From: an uncultured Pelagibacteraceae bacterium
GTDB lineage: Bacteria > Pseudomonadota > Alphaproteobacteria > Pelagibacterales > AG-422-B15
DNA length: 40,884 bases
Reading direction: 5' to 3'
Assembly (NCBI GenBank): GCA_902590345.1
Contig: CACIWK010000007.1
Span: forward strand, 1-40,884
In this document: piece after piece, positions 1 to 8,174 of the stretch
Numbering within the stretch: position 1 is the stretch's first letter
Layout of the letters: every line of letters begins with the position of its first letter
Notes under the pieces: generated by a model
Told to the model about the DNA's origin: nothing
The model's input: the letters and a program-made list of their open reading frames with translations, nothing else
Databases searched by the model: none
Position numbers and translations under genes: made by a program

Positions 1-936
1 TTAAACGATCCTATTCTCTTAAGAATCTCGAAAGATGAGTTTTGGTTTAGTTTGTCAGACTCTGATATTGGACTTTATTTACAAGGTGTAAACGCTGATA
101 AAAGATTTGATGTGGAAATTGATGAAATTGATGCGTGCCCTGTTCAGATTCAAGGACCAAAAGCCATTGCCTTGATGAAAGACCTAGTGGGTGATCAAGT
201 TGATCTTGATAATATTCCTTTCTATGGTCTAGCAGAAGTTACAGTTGGTGGAAGAAGTTGTGTGATTTCTCAAACTGGTTTCTCTGGCGAGTCCGGTTAT
301 GAAATTTATTTACGAAATGCGACGCTCTATGCCGACGATATGTGGGATGCTGTTTTGGAAGCAGGAAAGAAACATAATCTAATGGTTATAGCGCCTGCTC
401 ACCACAGAAGAATACAAGCAGGCATATTATCTTGGGGTCAGGACTTAGATCATGAACACAATCCTTTCCAATGTAATCTTGGCTATCAAGTTTCTTTATC
501 TGGAAAAGGTGAGTGGGAGAAAAAAGGTGATTATATCGGTAAGCAAGCGCTTGAAAAGATGAAGACTGACTTGAAAGATGGTCATAAGCCTTACAAGTTA
601 CAATTGGTGGGATTTGAAATTGGTGGCAAACCAATTGATGAGTATGCGCCTGATTTTTGGCTTGTGTCTCCTGGTGAAGGTGGAGACCCATGTGGCTTTA
701 TTACTTCACCTTGGTACCATCCTGAAAAAGGAAAAAATATAGCTATGGGTTATATACCTTTTGATGGAACTCTTAATGCAAATGGCTTTCCAAAATGGGA
801 ACTAGGTAAAAAATTTAAAGTTCATTTACCTGATATTTATGCTGATGAGCCAGGAGTACCAGTAGACGCTGTAACAGTTGATGTTCCGTTTACTGAGTCT
901 TTCAACGCGAATACAAGAGAAGTTGTAAAGGGCTAG
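1..936 (+). CDS. DmdA/GcvT-like THF-dependent methyltransferase, 5' truncated
   Basis: Partial gene: the frame is open to the window edge, so the apparent TTG start at 52 is only an internal codon. About 311 residues are visible. The fold is the GcvT (aminomethyltransferase) family, with an IQGPKA motif in the first third, a GESGYEIY strand, and a GilsWGQDLDHEHNPFQ-type segment that resembles the NPFE region of DMSP demethylase DmdA. The C-terminal barrel carries a CGFITSPWYHP strand. Family members move a methyl or methylene group to tetrahydrofolate in the cytoplasm. It lacks the SGWSxQ motif typical of true DmdA, so the substrate is uncertain. A second DmdA-like paralogue lies at 15.8 kb. 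An inverted repeat follows the stop codon. Confidence 0.75.
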   Translation, partial: LNDPILLRISKDEFWFSLSDSDIGLYLQGVNADKRFDVEIDEIDACPVQIQGPKAIALMKDLVGDQVDLDNIPFYGLAEVTVGGRSCVISQTGFSGESGYEIYLRNATLYADDMWDAVLEAGKKHNLMVIAPAHHRRIQAGILSWGQDLDHEHNPFQCNLGYQVSLSGKGEWEKKGDYIGKQALEKMKTDLKDGHKPYKLQLVGFEIGGKPIDEYAPDFWLVSPGEGGDPCGFITSPWYHPEKGKNIAMGYIPFDGTLNANGFPKWELGKKFKVHLPDIYADEPGVPVDAVTVDVPFTESFNANTREVVKG

Positions 937-947
937 TTTATATTAAT

Positions 948-975
948 TGCTCAGCACAAATCAACGTGCTGAGCA
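948..975. terminator. Perfect inverted repeat between convergent genes
   Basis: GCTCAGCAC (949-957) and GTGCTGAGC (966-974) form a perfect 9-bp stem with an 8-nt loop, extended by one T-A pair. It lies between the convergent methyltransferase and msrA genes, where a bidirectional terminator is expected. The flanks are AT-rich but without a clean T run on either side, so intrinsic termination is likely rather than proven. Confidence 0.55.
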
Positions 976-991
976 TTAATAATAATACAAT

Positions 992-1486
992 TTAGGATTT
1001 GTGTTGCACGTAAAGTTGGTGATAGCAAACTTTACCATTTTTTTCTATGAAGTCTTGGTGGTATTCTTCAGCAGGCCAAAATTTAGCATTCTCTCTTAAT
1101 TCTGTAACTACTTCGTTTTGATGTTCGCCTGAGTTATTAATCTCATCAATTTTACTTTCCGATATTCTTCTTTCTTCATCAGAATTACAAAAAATAACTG
1201 ATTTGTATTGTTCACCAATGTCTGGACCTTGACGATTCATCTGAGTTGGATCATGAATAAAGAAAAACTTGTCTAACAATTCCTCAAACTTTACTTCACT
1301 ATTATCATACTCAATCTCAACAACTTCAATGTGTCCTGACTTACCTGTACAGACTTCTTCGTATGTAGGGTTTTCTGTATGCCCGCCGGCATACCCTGAA
1401 ATTACTTTTTTAACGCCAGACATTTCTTCAAAAAGAACTTCTACTCCCCAAAAACAACCTGCGCCTAGTATTAACTTTGAAATCAT
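992..1486 (-). CDS. msrA: Peptide methionine-(S)-S-oxide reductase MsrA
   Basis: Reduces the S-epimer of methionine sulfoxide in proteins, a cytoplasmic oxidative-damage repair step using thioredoxin. The 164-residue protein has the full MsrA core. The GCFWG active-site motif has nucleophile Cys11, followed by the GYAGG loop and the TGKSGHIEVVEI segment. Near the C terminus is a Tyr/His-rich stretch with a single Cys (about residue 154) that could resolve the sulfenate. Length is normal for the family. It is a single-gene unit, convergent with the upstream methyltransferase and divergent from the enolase-superfamily gene. The start ATG is preceded almost immediately by a palindrome, with no well-spaced ribosome site. 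Confidence 0.95.
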   Translation of the reverse strand: MISKLILGAGCFWGVEVLFEEMSGVKKVISGYAGGHTENPTYEEVCTGKSGHIEVVEIEYDNSEVKFEELLDKFFFIHDPTQMNRQGPDIGEQYKSVIFCNSDEERRISESKIDEINNSGEHQNEVVTELRENAKFWPAEEYHQDFIEKNGKVCYHQLYVQHKS

Positions 1487-1501
1487 ACCTTAACATAAGG
1501 T
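1487..1501 (-). promoter_or_regulatory. Short palindrome abutting the msrA start
   Basis: ACCTTA-ACA-TAAGGT is a perfect 6-bp inverted repeat that touches the msrA start codon. On the plus strand it is followed by eight T residues. On the msrA strand it carries the AAGG that would serve as a ribosome site, but with only one base of spacing. It could be an operator, a translational hairpin, or chance in AT-rich DNA. Confidence 0.3.
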
Positions 1502-1561
1502 TTTTTTTATATATGTTAAAGATCAAATTAAATTATATTCCATCTAATATTAATTCTGATA

Positions 1562-2707
1562 ATGAATAATCAAGATATAAGCATTGGTAAACTCTCAAGG
1601 TTAAAGATCTGGATAACCGATAATCATCTGTCTGATGATCAATGGTCAAATACAAAAAAATTTATCATCATAAAAATAACTACTGAAGATGGAATTGAAG
1701 GTTGGGGAGAAGCATTCTCTATTAATCTTAGAGAAAAGGGTATTGCGATTATTATAAAAGAGCTATTCAGAGAAATTTCAAATATTCCAAATCTATCAAT
1801 AAAGTTTTTTTATAATAAAATTTCATTGTTAAGTGATGGTCACAGAGGTTTAGATTTCAGCTCTGCTACAAGCGCCATTGAAATTGCATTATGGGACATA
1901 TCAGGGAAGTTAAAAAATCTTCCTTTAAATTCTTTACTAACAAAAAGTCCCAAATCAAATGTTCCCATTTATGCTACGTGTTGGAGCGATTTAAAAAAAG
2001 ACACAAATGACTATTTGAGACAAATAGAAAAATTTTATGGAGAGAAATATGGGGGGATCAAGATATATCCAATGCTAGATAACGTATCAATTTCAATTCA
2101 GTTTGTTGAAAAAGTTAGAGAAATAGTAGGAGATGAATTACCGCTAATGCTTGATTTAGCTGTACCTAAAGATTTAGATAAGACAAAATCTTTTTTAAAA
2201 GAAGTATCGTCATTTAATCCTTACTGGATAGAAGAGCCTGTTGATGGTGAGAATATAAGCTTACTTACTGAGATCAAAAATGCTTTTAATATGAAAGTTG
2301 TAACAGGTGAAAAGCAATCAGGCTTGGTCCATTTCAGAGAATTAATACACAGAAATGCAGTAGATATATTTAATCCTGATATTTCAGGTATGGGCGGACT
2401 CATTGATATTATCACGATATCAAATGAAGCATCAAATAATGGCATCTCTATTTCTCCACATTGTTGGAATTCAATGTCCGTTTCAGCATCTGCGATGCTT
2501 CATGTTTGCTCAAGTATTTCTAATTCAGAAAAGGCTGAAATATTTCCAGATTATATAAACTTTTCAAAGAAATTTTGTGAGTTACCTTTTGATATTGTAG
2601 ATAATAAAGCACATATAAATAAATCAGCTGGACTTGGAATAGTTATTCATGAAGATATTTTATCTCGGTTGAGTATTTATTCATTGGATGAAAAGAGTAA
2701 TGACTGA
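1562..2707 (+). CDS. Mandelate racemase/muconate lactonizing (enolase superfamily) enzyme
   Basis: A 381-residue enolase-superfamily enzyme that would abstract a proton alpha to a carboxylate with Mg2+ bound. Metal ligands are Asp198 (LPLMLDLAV), Glu224 (YWIEEP) and Glu250 (VTGEK). The Asp273/His300 dyad (NPDISG, SPHCWNS) marks the mandelate racemase subgroup. These five sit at a constant +3 offset from Pseudomonas mandelate racemase. At the same offset the KxK pair is Lys167-Ile-Tyr169, so the second catalytic lysine is replaced by tyrosine. With only the His-Asp base intact, an acid-sugar or hydroxyacid dehydratase is more likely than a racemase (inference). Its 3' end overlaps the matB start by 8 bp, so the two are cotranscribed. 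Substrate unknown. Confidence 0.85.
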   Translation: MNNQDISIGKLSRLKIWITDNHLSDDQWSNTKKFIIIKITTEDGIEGWGEAFSINLREKGIAIIIKELFREISNIPNLSIKFFYNKISLLSDGHRGLDFSSATSAIEIALWDISGKLKNLPLNSLLTKSPKSNVPIYATCWSDLKKDTNDYLRQIEKFYGEKYGGIKIYPMLDNVSISIQFVEKVREIVGDELPLMLDLAVPKDLDKTKSFLKEVSSFNPYWIEEPVDGENISLLTEIKNAFNMKVVTGEKQSGLVHFRELIHRNAVDIFNPDISGMGGLIDIITISNEASNNGISISPHCWNSMSVSASAMLHVCSSISNSEKAEIFPDYINFSKKFCELPFDIVDNKAHINKSAGLGIVIHEDILSRLSIYSLDEKSND

Positions 2708-4211
2708 ATCAAACTATCTATTTGATGAAATATTCAAATCTAACGAAACGAGTCCAAATATTTTTTTGATCAATGAAACTAAAGAGATAAGTTACTTAGA
2801 ATTCAATGAAATTGTAAATCAAATTTCTAATTACTTAATAGATATAAATTTATTACCAGGTGACCGCGTGGCCATACAGGCAGAAAAGAATGTAATTCAA
2901 CTTGCTACATACGTTGCAACCGTTAAAGCTGGAGGTGTTTATCTGCCACTCAATACTGGCTATACCCTAAGTGAATTAGAATATTTCTTTAATGACGCCA
3001 AACCTAAGGTGATAATTGTCGATGACAAAATTCAAAATGAAGTAAAAAACTTAGTGAGCTATTCTTCGGTTTCAATTTTATCATTAAATTTAGATGAAAC
3101 TGGTTCATTGATTGAGCAGATAAAAAAATATCCAAAAAAATTTCAATCTATTAAAAGAAACGAAAATGACTTAGCTGCCATTTTATATACATCCGGTACT
3201 ACTGGAAAATCAAAAGGAGCGATGCTATCGCATAGAAATTTGGTTTCAAATTCTGAAATTTTAAGAAAATTTTGGAAATTTACAGAAAATGATGTTCTTT
3301 TACATATGCTACCTATTTACCATACGCACGGTCTTTTTGTTGCATGTAATCTTCTTGCAATTGTCGGAGGATCAATGATTTTCTTGGAAAAATTTGATGC
3401 TGAAAAAGCCTTGCTTTGGATGAAAAGAGCCACATCCATGATGGGCGTGCCGACTTTTTATACAAGATTGTTGGCAAATGAAAAATTAAATAATGAGTCA
3501 GCAAAACACATGAGACTATTTATTTCTGGTTCAGCACCTTTACTTTCAGAAACCCACATTGAATTTGAAAAAAGAACTGGTAAAAAAATTCTTGAGAGAT
3601 ATGGCATGACAGAAACAAATATGAATATTTCAAATCCATATGACGGATCACGGAAAGCAGGCACAGTGGGCATACCTCTTCCAGGTATTGAAATAAGAAT
3701 AGTCAATGAAGAAGGTAAGGAAGTAAAGGTGGGTCAAATAGGAACTATTGAACTTAAGGGCGAAAATATTTTCAAGGGGTACTGGGGAATGGAAGAAAAG
3801 ACCAAAGAATCATTTAAAGATGATGGTTTCTTCATAACAGGTGATCTCGCAAAGAAAGATGAAAATGGCTACTTTACTATTGTTGGTAGAGATAAAGATA
3901 TGATTATAAGCGGTGGACTAAATGTTTATCCTAAGGAAATAGAAGATGTGATAAATGAGTTACCAAATATTACAGAGTCAGCAGTTTTTGGTGTTCAACA
4001 TGATGATTTTGGCGAAGCAGTTGTTGCGGCAGTAGTGACAACAGATGATAAAAATGATGGTAGTCAAATATTGGATTATACAAAAGATAAAATTGCTAAA
4101 TATAAACAGCCAAAAAAAATAATATTTATGTCAAATTTACCTAGAAATTCTATGGGCAAAGTTCAAAAAAATAAATTGAGAGAAAATAATAAAAGTTTAT
4201 TTAAGAGTTAA
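2700..4211 (+). CDS. matB: Malonyl-CoA synthetase (MatB-type acyl-CoA ligase)
   Basis: ATP-dependent ligase of the ANL superfamily, predicted to activate malonate (or methylmalonate) to its CoA thioester through an acyl-adenylate. The P-loop motif ILYTSGTTGKSKGAM, the HTHGLF segment, FISGSAPLL, ERYGMTETNMN, the hinge TGDLA...VGRDKD and the catalytic C-terminal lysine in PRNSMGKVQK are all present. The ERYGMTETNMNxSNPY and LPIYHTHGLFVA stretches match rhizobial MatB closely as I recall it, and length (503 aa) fits. ATG at 2700 was chosen because it aligns with the MatB N terminus; an in-frame ATG 12 bases upstream is possible. It overlaps the enolase-superfamily gene, and its last 11 bp overlap the opposite-strand hydrolase. 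No malonate decarboxylase is nearby. Confidence 0.85.
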   Translation: MTESNYLFDEIFKSNETSPNIFLINETKEISYLEFNEIVNQISNYLIDINLLPGDRVAIQAEKNVIQLATYVATVKAGGVYLPLNTGYTLSELEYFFNDAKPKVIIVDDKIQNEVKNLVSYSSVSILSLNLDETGSLIEQIKKYPKKFQSIKRNENDLAAILYTSGTTGKSKGAMLSHRNLVSNSEILRKFWKFTENDVLLHMLPIYHTHGLFVACNLLAIVGGSMIFLEKFDAEKALLWMKRATSMMGVPTFYTRLLANEKLNNESAKHMRLFISGSAPLLSETHIEFEKRTGKKILERYGMTETNMNISNPYDGSRKAGTVGIPLPGIEIRIVNEEGKEVKVGQIGTIELKGENIFKGYWGMEEKTKESFKDDGFFITGDLAKKDENGYFTIVGRDKDMIISGGLNVYPKEIEDVINELPNITESAVFGVQHDDFGEAVVAAVVTTDDKNDGSQILDYTKDKIAKYKQPKKIIFMSNLPRNSMGKVQKNKLRENNKSLFKS

Positions 4212-5193
4212 CTTCTATCCAGTTATTGATTTCCTCAACAAAGAAATCATCTTGTGGGGAGTTTAGAATTCCAATAATATCATGATAATTAAAGCCTCCT
4301 AAATTAGTATCGTTATTAATTATTTTCTTAGGTCCTTTCCATTGTTCAAATATTTTTTTAACTCCTTCAGCGTTTACTACTTTATCTTTTTCTTCATAAA
4401 ATACTAATAGTGTAATCTTAGTCTCTTGAAATTCAAGTTTCCTTCCAGAAAATGCCGCCACCCAAAGCTGTCTTGGAAGTTCCCTGTGAAATTCATTGAC
4501 CCAAAAAGGATCCCATTCTTCATTTGGCAAGTCAAACATTCTAGGAAAATTAAACTTGTATTGGCTTTTAAAAAATAACCCAGTCGCCGCTAAGAAATAA
4601 GGAGGAGATAGCTTGGGAGTCCATGGCGCCACAAGTACCAAATGATCAATTTTTTCACTTAAATTCTGATCTTTTGCAGCCATTAATGCAAATGAACCTC
4701 CAGCTGAAAAACCCATTAATATAACTTTGTTTCCGATTTTATTGCCTACTGCAACGGCTTCGGCTGCATCTTCGAGAAAATTTTTGGCCTCCAGAAATTT
4801 TGTAGATTCAAAACCAGAGCCATGGCCAGCTAGTCTTGATATAAATAAATTAGCCTTTAATTTTTTGGCAATCTTTACCAAAACTTCTTCTTGTTGACGC
4901 CCCGTCGCAAAACTTCCATGAAGATAAACAATTGAATATTCAGTTTTAATTTTCGCATCATCATGCCATATGATTTTTTTCTTTGCTCGGGGATCAGTAT
5001 TCTCAAAAAGCAGTTCTTTTTCAGCAATATAGCTTTCAACATCTTTATCAATAACAATATCAGGAAAAGTTATTTTTATTGTATTAAATAAATATGGCAG
5101 AGTAATTCCTACAACAAAGACGACAGGTACTATTAAAACAATAGCAACTATAAGCAATGCTCGATATAATTTAAACCTGGTAGCCCTAGACAT
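4201..5193 (-). CDS. Membrane-anchored alpha/beta hydrolase
   Basis: A 330-residue alpha/beta hydrolase with one N-terminal membrane segment (about residues 10-37), probably placing the catalytic domain in the periplasm. The nucleophile elbow is GFSAGG with Ser163. The oxyanion region is the early LHGS motif. Asp270 (EEKDKV) and His304 (FNYHDI) complete a plausible triad. The substrate cannot be read from sequence; esters or lipids are typical. It is the last gene of the minus-strand operon, overlaps the VOC gene by 8 bp and converges on matB with an 11-bp overlap. Confidence 0.8.
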   Translation of the reverse strand: MSRATRFKLYRALLIVAIVLIVPVVFVVGITLPYLFNTIKITFPDIVIDKDVESYIAEKELLFENTDPRAKKKIIWHDDAKIKTEYSIVYLHGSFATGRQQEEVLVKIAKKLKANLFISRLAGHGSGFESTKFLEAKNFLEDAAEAVAVGNKIGNKVILMGFSAGGSFALMAAKDQNLSEKIDHLVLVAPWTPKLSPPYFLAATGLFFKSQYKFNFPRMFDLPNEEWDPFWVNEFHRELPRQLWVAAFSGRKLEFQETKITLLVFYEEKDKVVNAEGVKKIFEQWKGPKKIINNDTNLGGFNYHDIIGILNSPQDDFFVEEINNWIEVNS

Positions 5194-5569
5194 TTACACT
5201 TGTATATGAGCAAATTTTGTTACCATCTGGGTCTCTGATGTATGCATAATAAACATTACTGTCGCTTGGTCTAAAACCTGGATCACCTTCATTTTGTGCT
5301 CCAAGTCCTAAAGCAGTTTTGTGAAACTTATCAACTTGTTCTTTTGACTCGGTCAAAAAGGATATCTGTGTACCATTTCCAAATGTAACAGGCTTTCCAT
5401 TTGCCGGTTTGGTTATATAGAACTCAACATCTTGTTTCCCCTCTCGAGCATAACCTACACACACCTCATCCTCATAAATTGAAACTATTCCCATTACTGC
5501 GAGGACAACATCGTAGAATGCTTTAGATTCTTTTAAATTACTTGATCCAACCATTACGTATCCTCTCAT
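5186..5569 (-). CDS. VOC-superfamily (glyoxalase/dioxygenase-like) protein
   Basis: A 127-residue single-unit vicinal-oxygen-chelate protein. It has an N-terminal strand with a SKAFYDVVL-type helix and the typical C-terminal motif YYAYIRDPDGNKICSY, whose pattern (Y-x-x-D-P-D-G-N) is diagnostic. Members are glyoxalases, isomerases, dioxygenases or binding proteins. Metal-ligand positions cannot be assigned with confidence here. It lies 12 bp after the serine hydrolase and overlaps the alpha/beta hydrolase, so it is translated within the same operon and may act on the same compound. Confidence 0.85.
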   Translation of the reverse strand: MRGYVMVGSSNLKESKAFYDVVLAVMGIVSIYEDEVCVGYAREGKQDVEFYITKPANGKPVTFGNGTQISFLTESKEQVDKFHKTALGLGAQNEGDPGFRPSDSNVYYAYIRDPDGNKICSYTSVNV

Positions 5570-5581
5570 TATCTATCCTTT

Positions 5582-6745
5582 CTATGAATATTGCTTTGAT
5601 GTTACTTCCTCAAGCATCAGAATCATTTTGGCTTTATAGTCTTCATCAGTTGCTGAGTCGGTTTCTAAAACAGAAAAAAAACTTGCAACAACATTTGTTT
5701 CTAAGTTAATCATTAAAAATTGCCCACCGTATCCAGAATGCCCAATCCAATTATTAGATTTCATAGTTTGATTTGCATAATAAACATATTTTTCATCTTT
5801 TAAGTGCATATATTTTGGACCTTTTTCAGAAACTGTATCATCAATAAATTTACTAGAGCCAGCTAATCTATTTCTGATCCCAAGACCTTTTCTTGAGAAA
5901 TGCAGTCCCATGCGTAGCAAATCTCTTGCAACAAGACAACCACCACCGGACAGCCATGGCATCCCACCTCTATCTGTTGCCATATACAAACCATCTTCAA
6001 GACCCATTGCTTCTACTGACGAGAGAAGCCACTCTCGCAGCTCTCTTCCACTTAATTTTTCAATTAGTAGAGCAATCACATCGCTGTTTGCTGACTTATA
6101 AAATGCTTTATCAGAATTGTTTATTACAGAATTAGTTCCATCTGTTTGAATACTGTTCAAGAAATCTTCTTGAAACTTTTCATCTTTATCTTTATCTGGT
6201 ATTCGCCAGCCACCAACAGTTTCATGCATAAATGATGTTGAATACGGATCAGTATAATCTTCGATAAAAGCATTAATAATGTTCATATTTAATACGTTTT
6301 GAACCGTCGCTTTTGAATATCCTTCTCCAATATTGGGCAAATAATAGCCAATAGGTTTTTCCAATTGCAATTCACCTTTCTCAACTAATTCACCGACAAA
6401 TAGATTTAAAAACATCTTTGAAATTGACATTATTGTATGCGGTGTTTCAGAAGAGAAATCTTTTGCATATTTCTCAAAAAATATTTCTTGCCCTCTTCCA
6501 ACTATTAAAGAACAAAAAGATTTATGGCTCGTCATTTCCCTTACTGAGTTTATTTTATCTATTTCATCTTTACTGTTCTCATTAAGCAAAAGAACGTAAT
6601 CTGATCTTAACAAAAGACCATATCTGTTTATTTTATGAAGATTCCTATAGCCAGTTCTTCTATATTCAGGAAGGTTCCATTTAGCTTTATTGTCGCGTAA
6701 TGTTACAAGAGTTGGGTTTGGGGTATCGACTAACTTATTAACCAT
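5582..6745 (-). CDS. Beta-lactamase-fold serine hydrolase (class C / EstB type)
   Basis: A 387-residue serine hydrolase of the beta-lactamase/penicillin-binding-protein superfamily. The nucleophile motif SxxK is Ser107-Ile-Ser-Lys110. The second motif is Tyr216-Lys-Ser-Ala-Asn220 (the Y-x-S-A-N variant common in esterases and amide hydrolases of this group). The third is His336-Ser-Gly (GHSGYGG), replacing KTG. No signal peptide is apparent, so a cytoplasmic esterase or amidohydrolase is more likely than a true beta-lactamase. It overlaps the upstream amidase by 8 bp, which suggests coupled translation and a shared pathway acting on an amide or ester. Confidence 0.85.
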   Translation of the reverse strand: MVNKLVDTPNPTLVTLRDNKAKWNLPEYRRTGYRNLHKINRYGLLLRSDYVLLLNENSKDEIDKINSVREMTSHKSFCSLIVGRGQEIFFEKYAKDFSSETPHTIMSISKMFLNLFVGELVEKGELQLEKPIGYYLPNIGEGYSKATVQNVLNMNIINAFIEDYTDPYSTSFMHETVGGWRIPDKDKDEKFQEDFLNSIQTDGTNSVINNSDKAFYKSANSDVIALLIEKLSGRELREWLLSSVEAMGLEDGLYMATDRGGMPWLSGGGCLVARDLLRMGLHFSRKGLGIRNRLAGSSKFIDDTVSEKGPKYMHLKDEKYVYYANQTMKSNNWIGHSGYGGQFLMINLETNVVASFFSVLETDSATDEDYKAKMILMLEEVTSKQYS

Positions 6746-8162
6746 TAATTATATTAGGTTTTATTTTTGAATGATTAAAGATTTCTTCATAATATTTTCC
6801 AATTTGTATCACTTTTTCATCTGATTTATTTTTTCCAATTAATTGCATACCCATTGGCAGTCCCTCAGCATTAAAGCCAACTGGTAATGAGATGGTAGGC
6901 AATTGAAACATGCTTGCAAATACCGTAACTTCCATCCAGCGATGGTATGTGTCCATCTGGGTTTTTGAAATACTTTTTGGAAAATCTATTTCTTTGTTAA
7001 ATGGAAACAATTGTGCTGATGGTAAAGCAATAAAATCATATTTTTCAAATATACTATCGACATACTTTTTATAATTATTATACCAATCAATGGAATTAGA
7101 AACTTGATCGTCTGAAACTTTACTTCCTTCTTCGTATTCCCATTTAGCTGGAAAGCTTAGTTCATTAAAATCCTTAATTTGCATTGCAGAAAGATCATTA
7201 AATGTGATTTTTGACCTGAGAGTGCACCATGTATCCCATAGTTTATCTGGATCAATATTAACTTTGCATTGTTCTACAAATATCTTTTTGTCTGTTTCCA
7301 CGAGTTTGTTTAAAGAAGCTTCGCATAATTCTATAATTCCTTCTTCAAAAGAATAGTGGTCAACAAAGTTGTTAATCCAACCAATCTTTATTTCACTAGA
7401 TAAATTTTTAGTTATTGACTGAAATGAACCTTCAAAGTTAAACGAGTAAGGATCTTCTATATCTTTTCCAACGACGGCATCTAAAAAAATACTTAAGTCA
7501 TCAGGTGTTCTGGCAATTCCACCTGGAGTCGTCAATACAGGAAATTTACAGGTTTCTCTTTTATCAGATATCAGTCCAGGAGATGGTCTAAAACCATATA
7601 GATTTGTGAAAGCAGCAGGGTTTCTGCAAGAGCCCATCATGTCCGTACCATCAGAAAATGGTATGAGGCAGCTGGCTACAGCTGCTGACGCTCCTCCACT
7701 TGAGCCGCCAGGTGATAGATTATAGTTATAAGGATTTGAAACTGGATCAAATAATTTATTCTTTGTATGAGATCCAATTGCTAGTTCTGCCATATTTGAT
7801 TTTCCAATAATTGTGGCTCCTTGATGCTTTATTTTTTTTACAATTAACGAGTCATTTTGTGGAAAATTATTTCGATATTCAAGTATTCCATAAGTAGTTG
7901 GCAGTCCAGTGACGTCGAATAATTCTTTTGAAACAAATGGAAGTCCAAATAAAATTTGTTTTCTTGTAACATCAACTTTTTGTTCATCCTGTGCCTTTGC
8001 TTTATCAATAATCCAATCTTTGTCTCTAAGTGACACAATGGCGTTAAGCTTAGGATTAAGCTTTTCAATATTGGATAAGTATTCTTGAAAAAGTTCTTCA
8101 ACTTTTATTTCTTTTTTAGAAATTAAATCAATTTGATCCCGAACAGATAAATGAGTAATCAT
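6738..8162 (-). CDS. Amidase-signature family amidase
   Basis: Hydrolyses a C-N amide bond with the Ser-cisSer-Lys triad. Lys79 (FVSKEL), cis-Ser154 (SPGGSSGG) and nucleophile Ser178 (GTDMMGSCR) are all present. The nucleophile motif usually reads GTDxGGS, so the Met-Met-Gly variant is slightly unusual. Length (474 aa) is normal for the family. There is no GatB or GatC nearby, so this is a stand-alone catabolic amidase rather than the tRNA amidotransferase subunit. It lies 12 bp downstream of the iron alcohol dehydrogenase and overlaps the serine hydrolase, in the operon headed by the transporter ATPase. Substrate unknown. Confidence 0.88.
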   Translation of the reverse strand: MITHLSVRDQIDLISKKEIKVEELFQEYLSNIEKLNPKLNAIVSLRDKDWIIDKAKAQDEQKVDVTRKQILFGLPFVSKELFDVTGLPTTYGILEYRNNFPQNDSLIVKKIKHQGATIIGKSNMAELAIGSHTKNKLFDPVSNPYNYNLSPGGSSGGASAAVASCLIPFSDGTDMMGSCRNPAAFTNLYGFRPSPGLISDKRETCKFPVLTTPGGIARTPDDLSIFLDAVVGKDIEDPYSFNFEGSFQSITKNLSSEIKIGWINNFVDHYSFEEGIIELCEASLNKLVETDKKIFVEQCKVNIDPDKLWDTWCTLRSKITFNDLSAMQIKDFNELSFPAKWEYEEGSKVSDDQVSNSIDWYNNYKKYVDSIFEKYDFIALPSAQLFPFNKEIDFPKSISKTQMDTYHRWMEVTVFASMFQLPTISLPVGFNAEGLPMGMQLIGKNKSDEKVIQIGKYYEEIFNHSKIKPNIING

Positions 8163-8174
8163 CTACGAGGTTTT

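Noticed and set aside
52..936. TTG at 52 as the true start of the first gene
   Set aside because: The same frame is open back to base 1 and the translated residues match the DmdA/GcvT family (ILLRISKDEFWFSLSDSD), so the gene is cut by the window edge.
5582..6745. Antibiotic-resistance beta-lactamase
   Set aside because: It has no clear signal peptide and has HSG in place of KTG and a Y-x-S-A-N motif, which fit esterase-like or amide-hydrolysing relatives.
6738..8162. GatA subunit of the Asp/Glu-tRNA amidotransferase
   Set aside because: No gatB or gatC is adjacent and the gene sits in a catabolic operon; the nucleophile loop (GTDMMGSCR) also differs from typical GatA.
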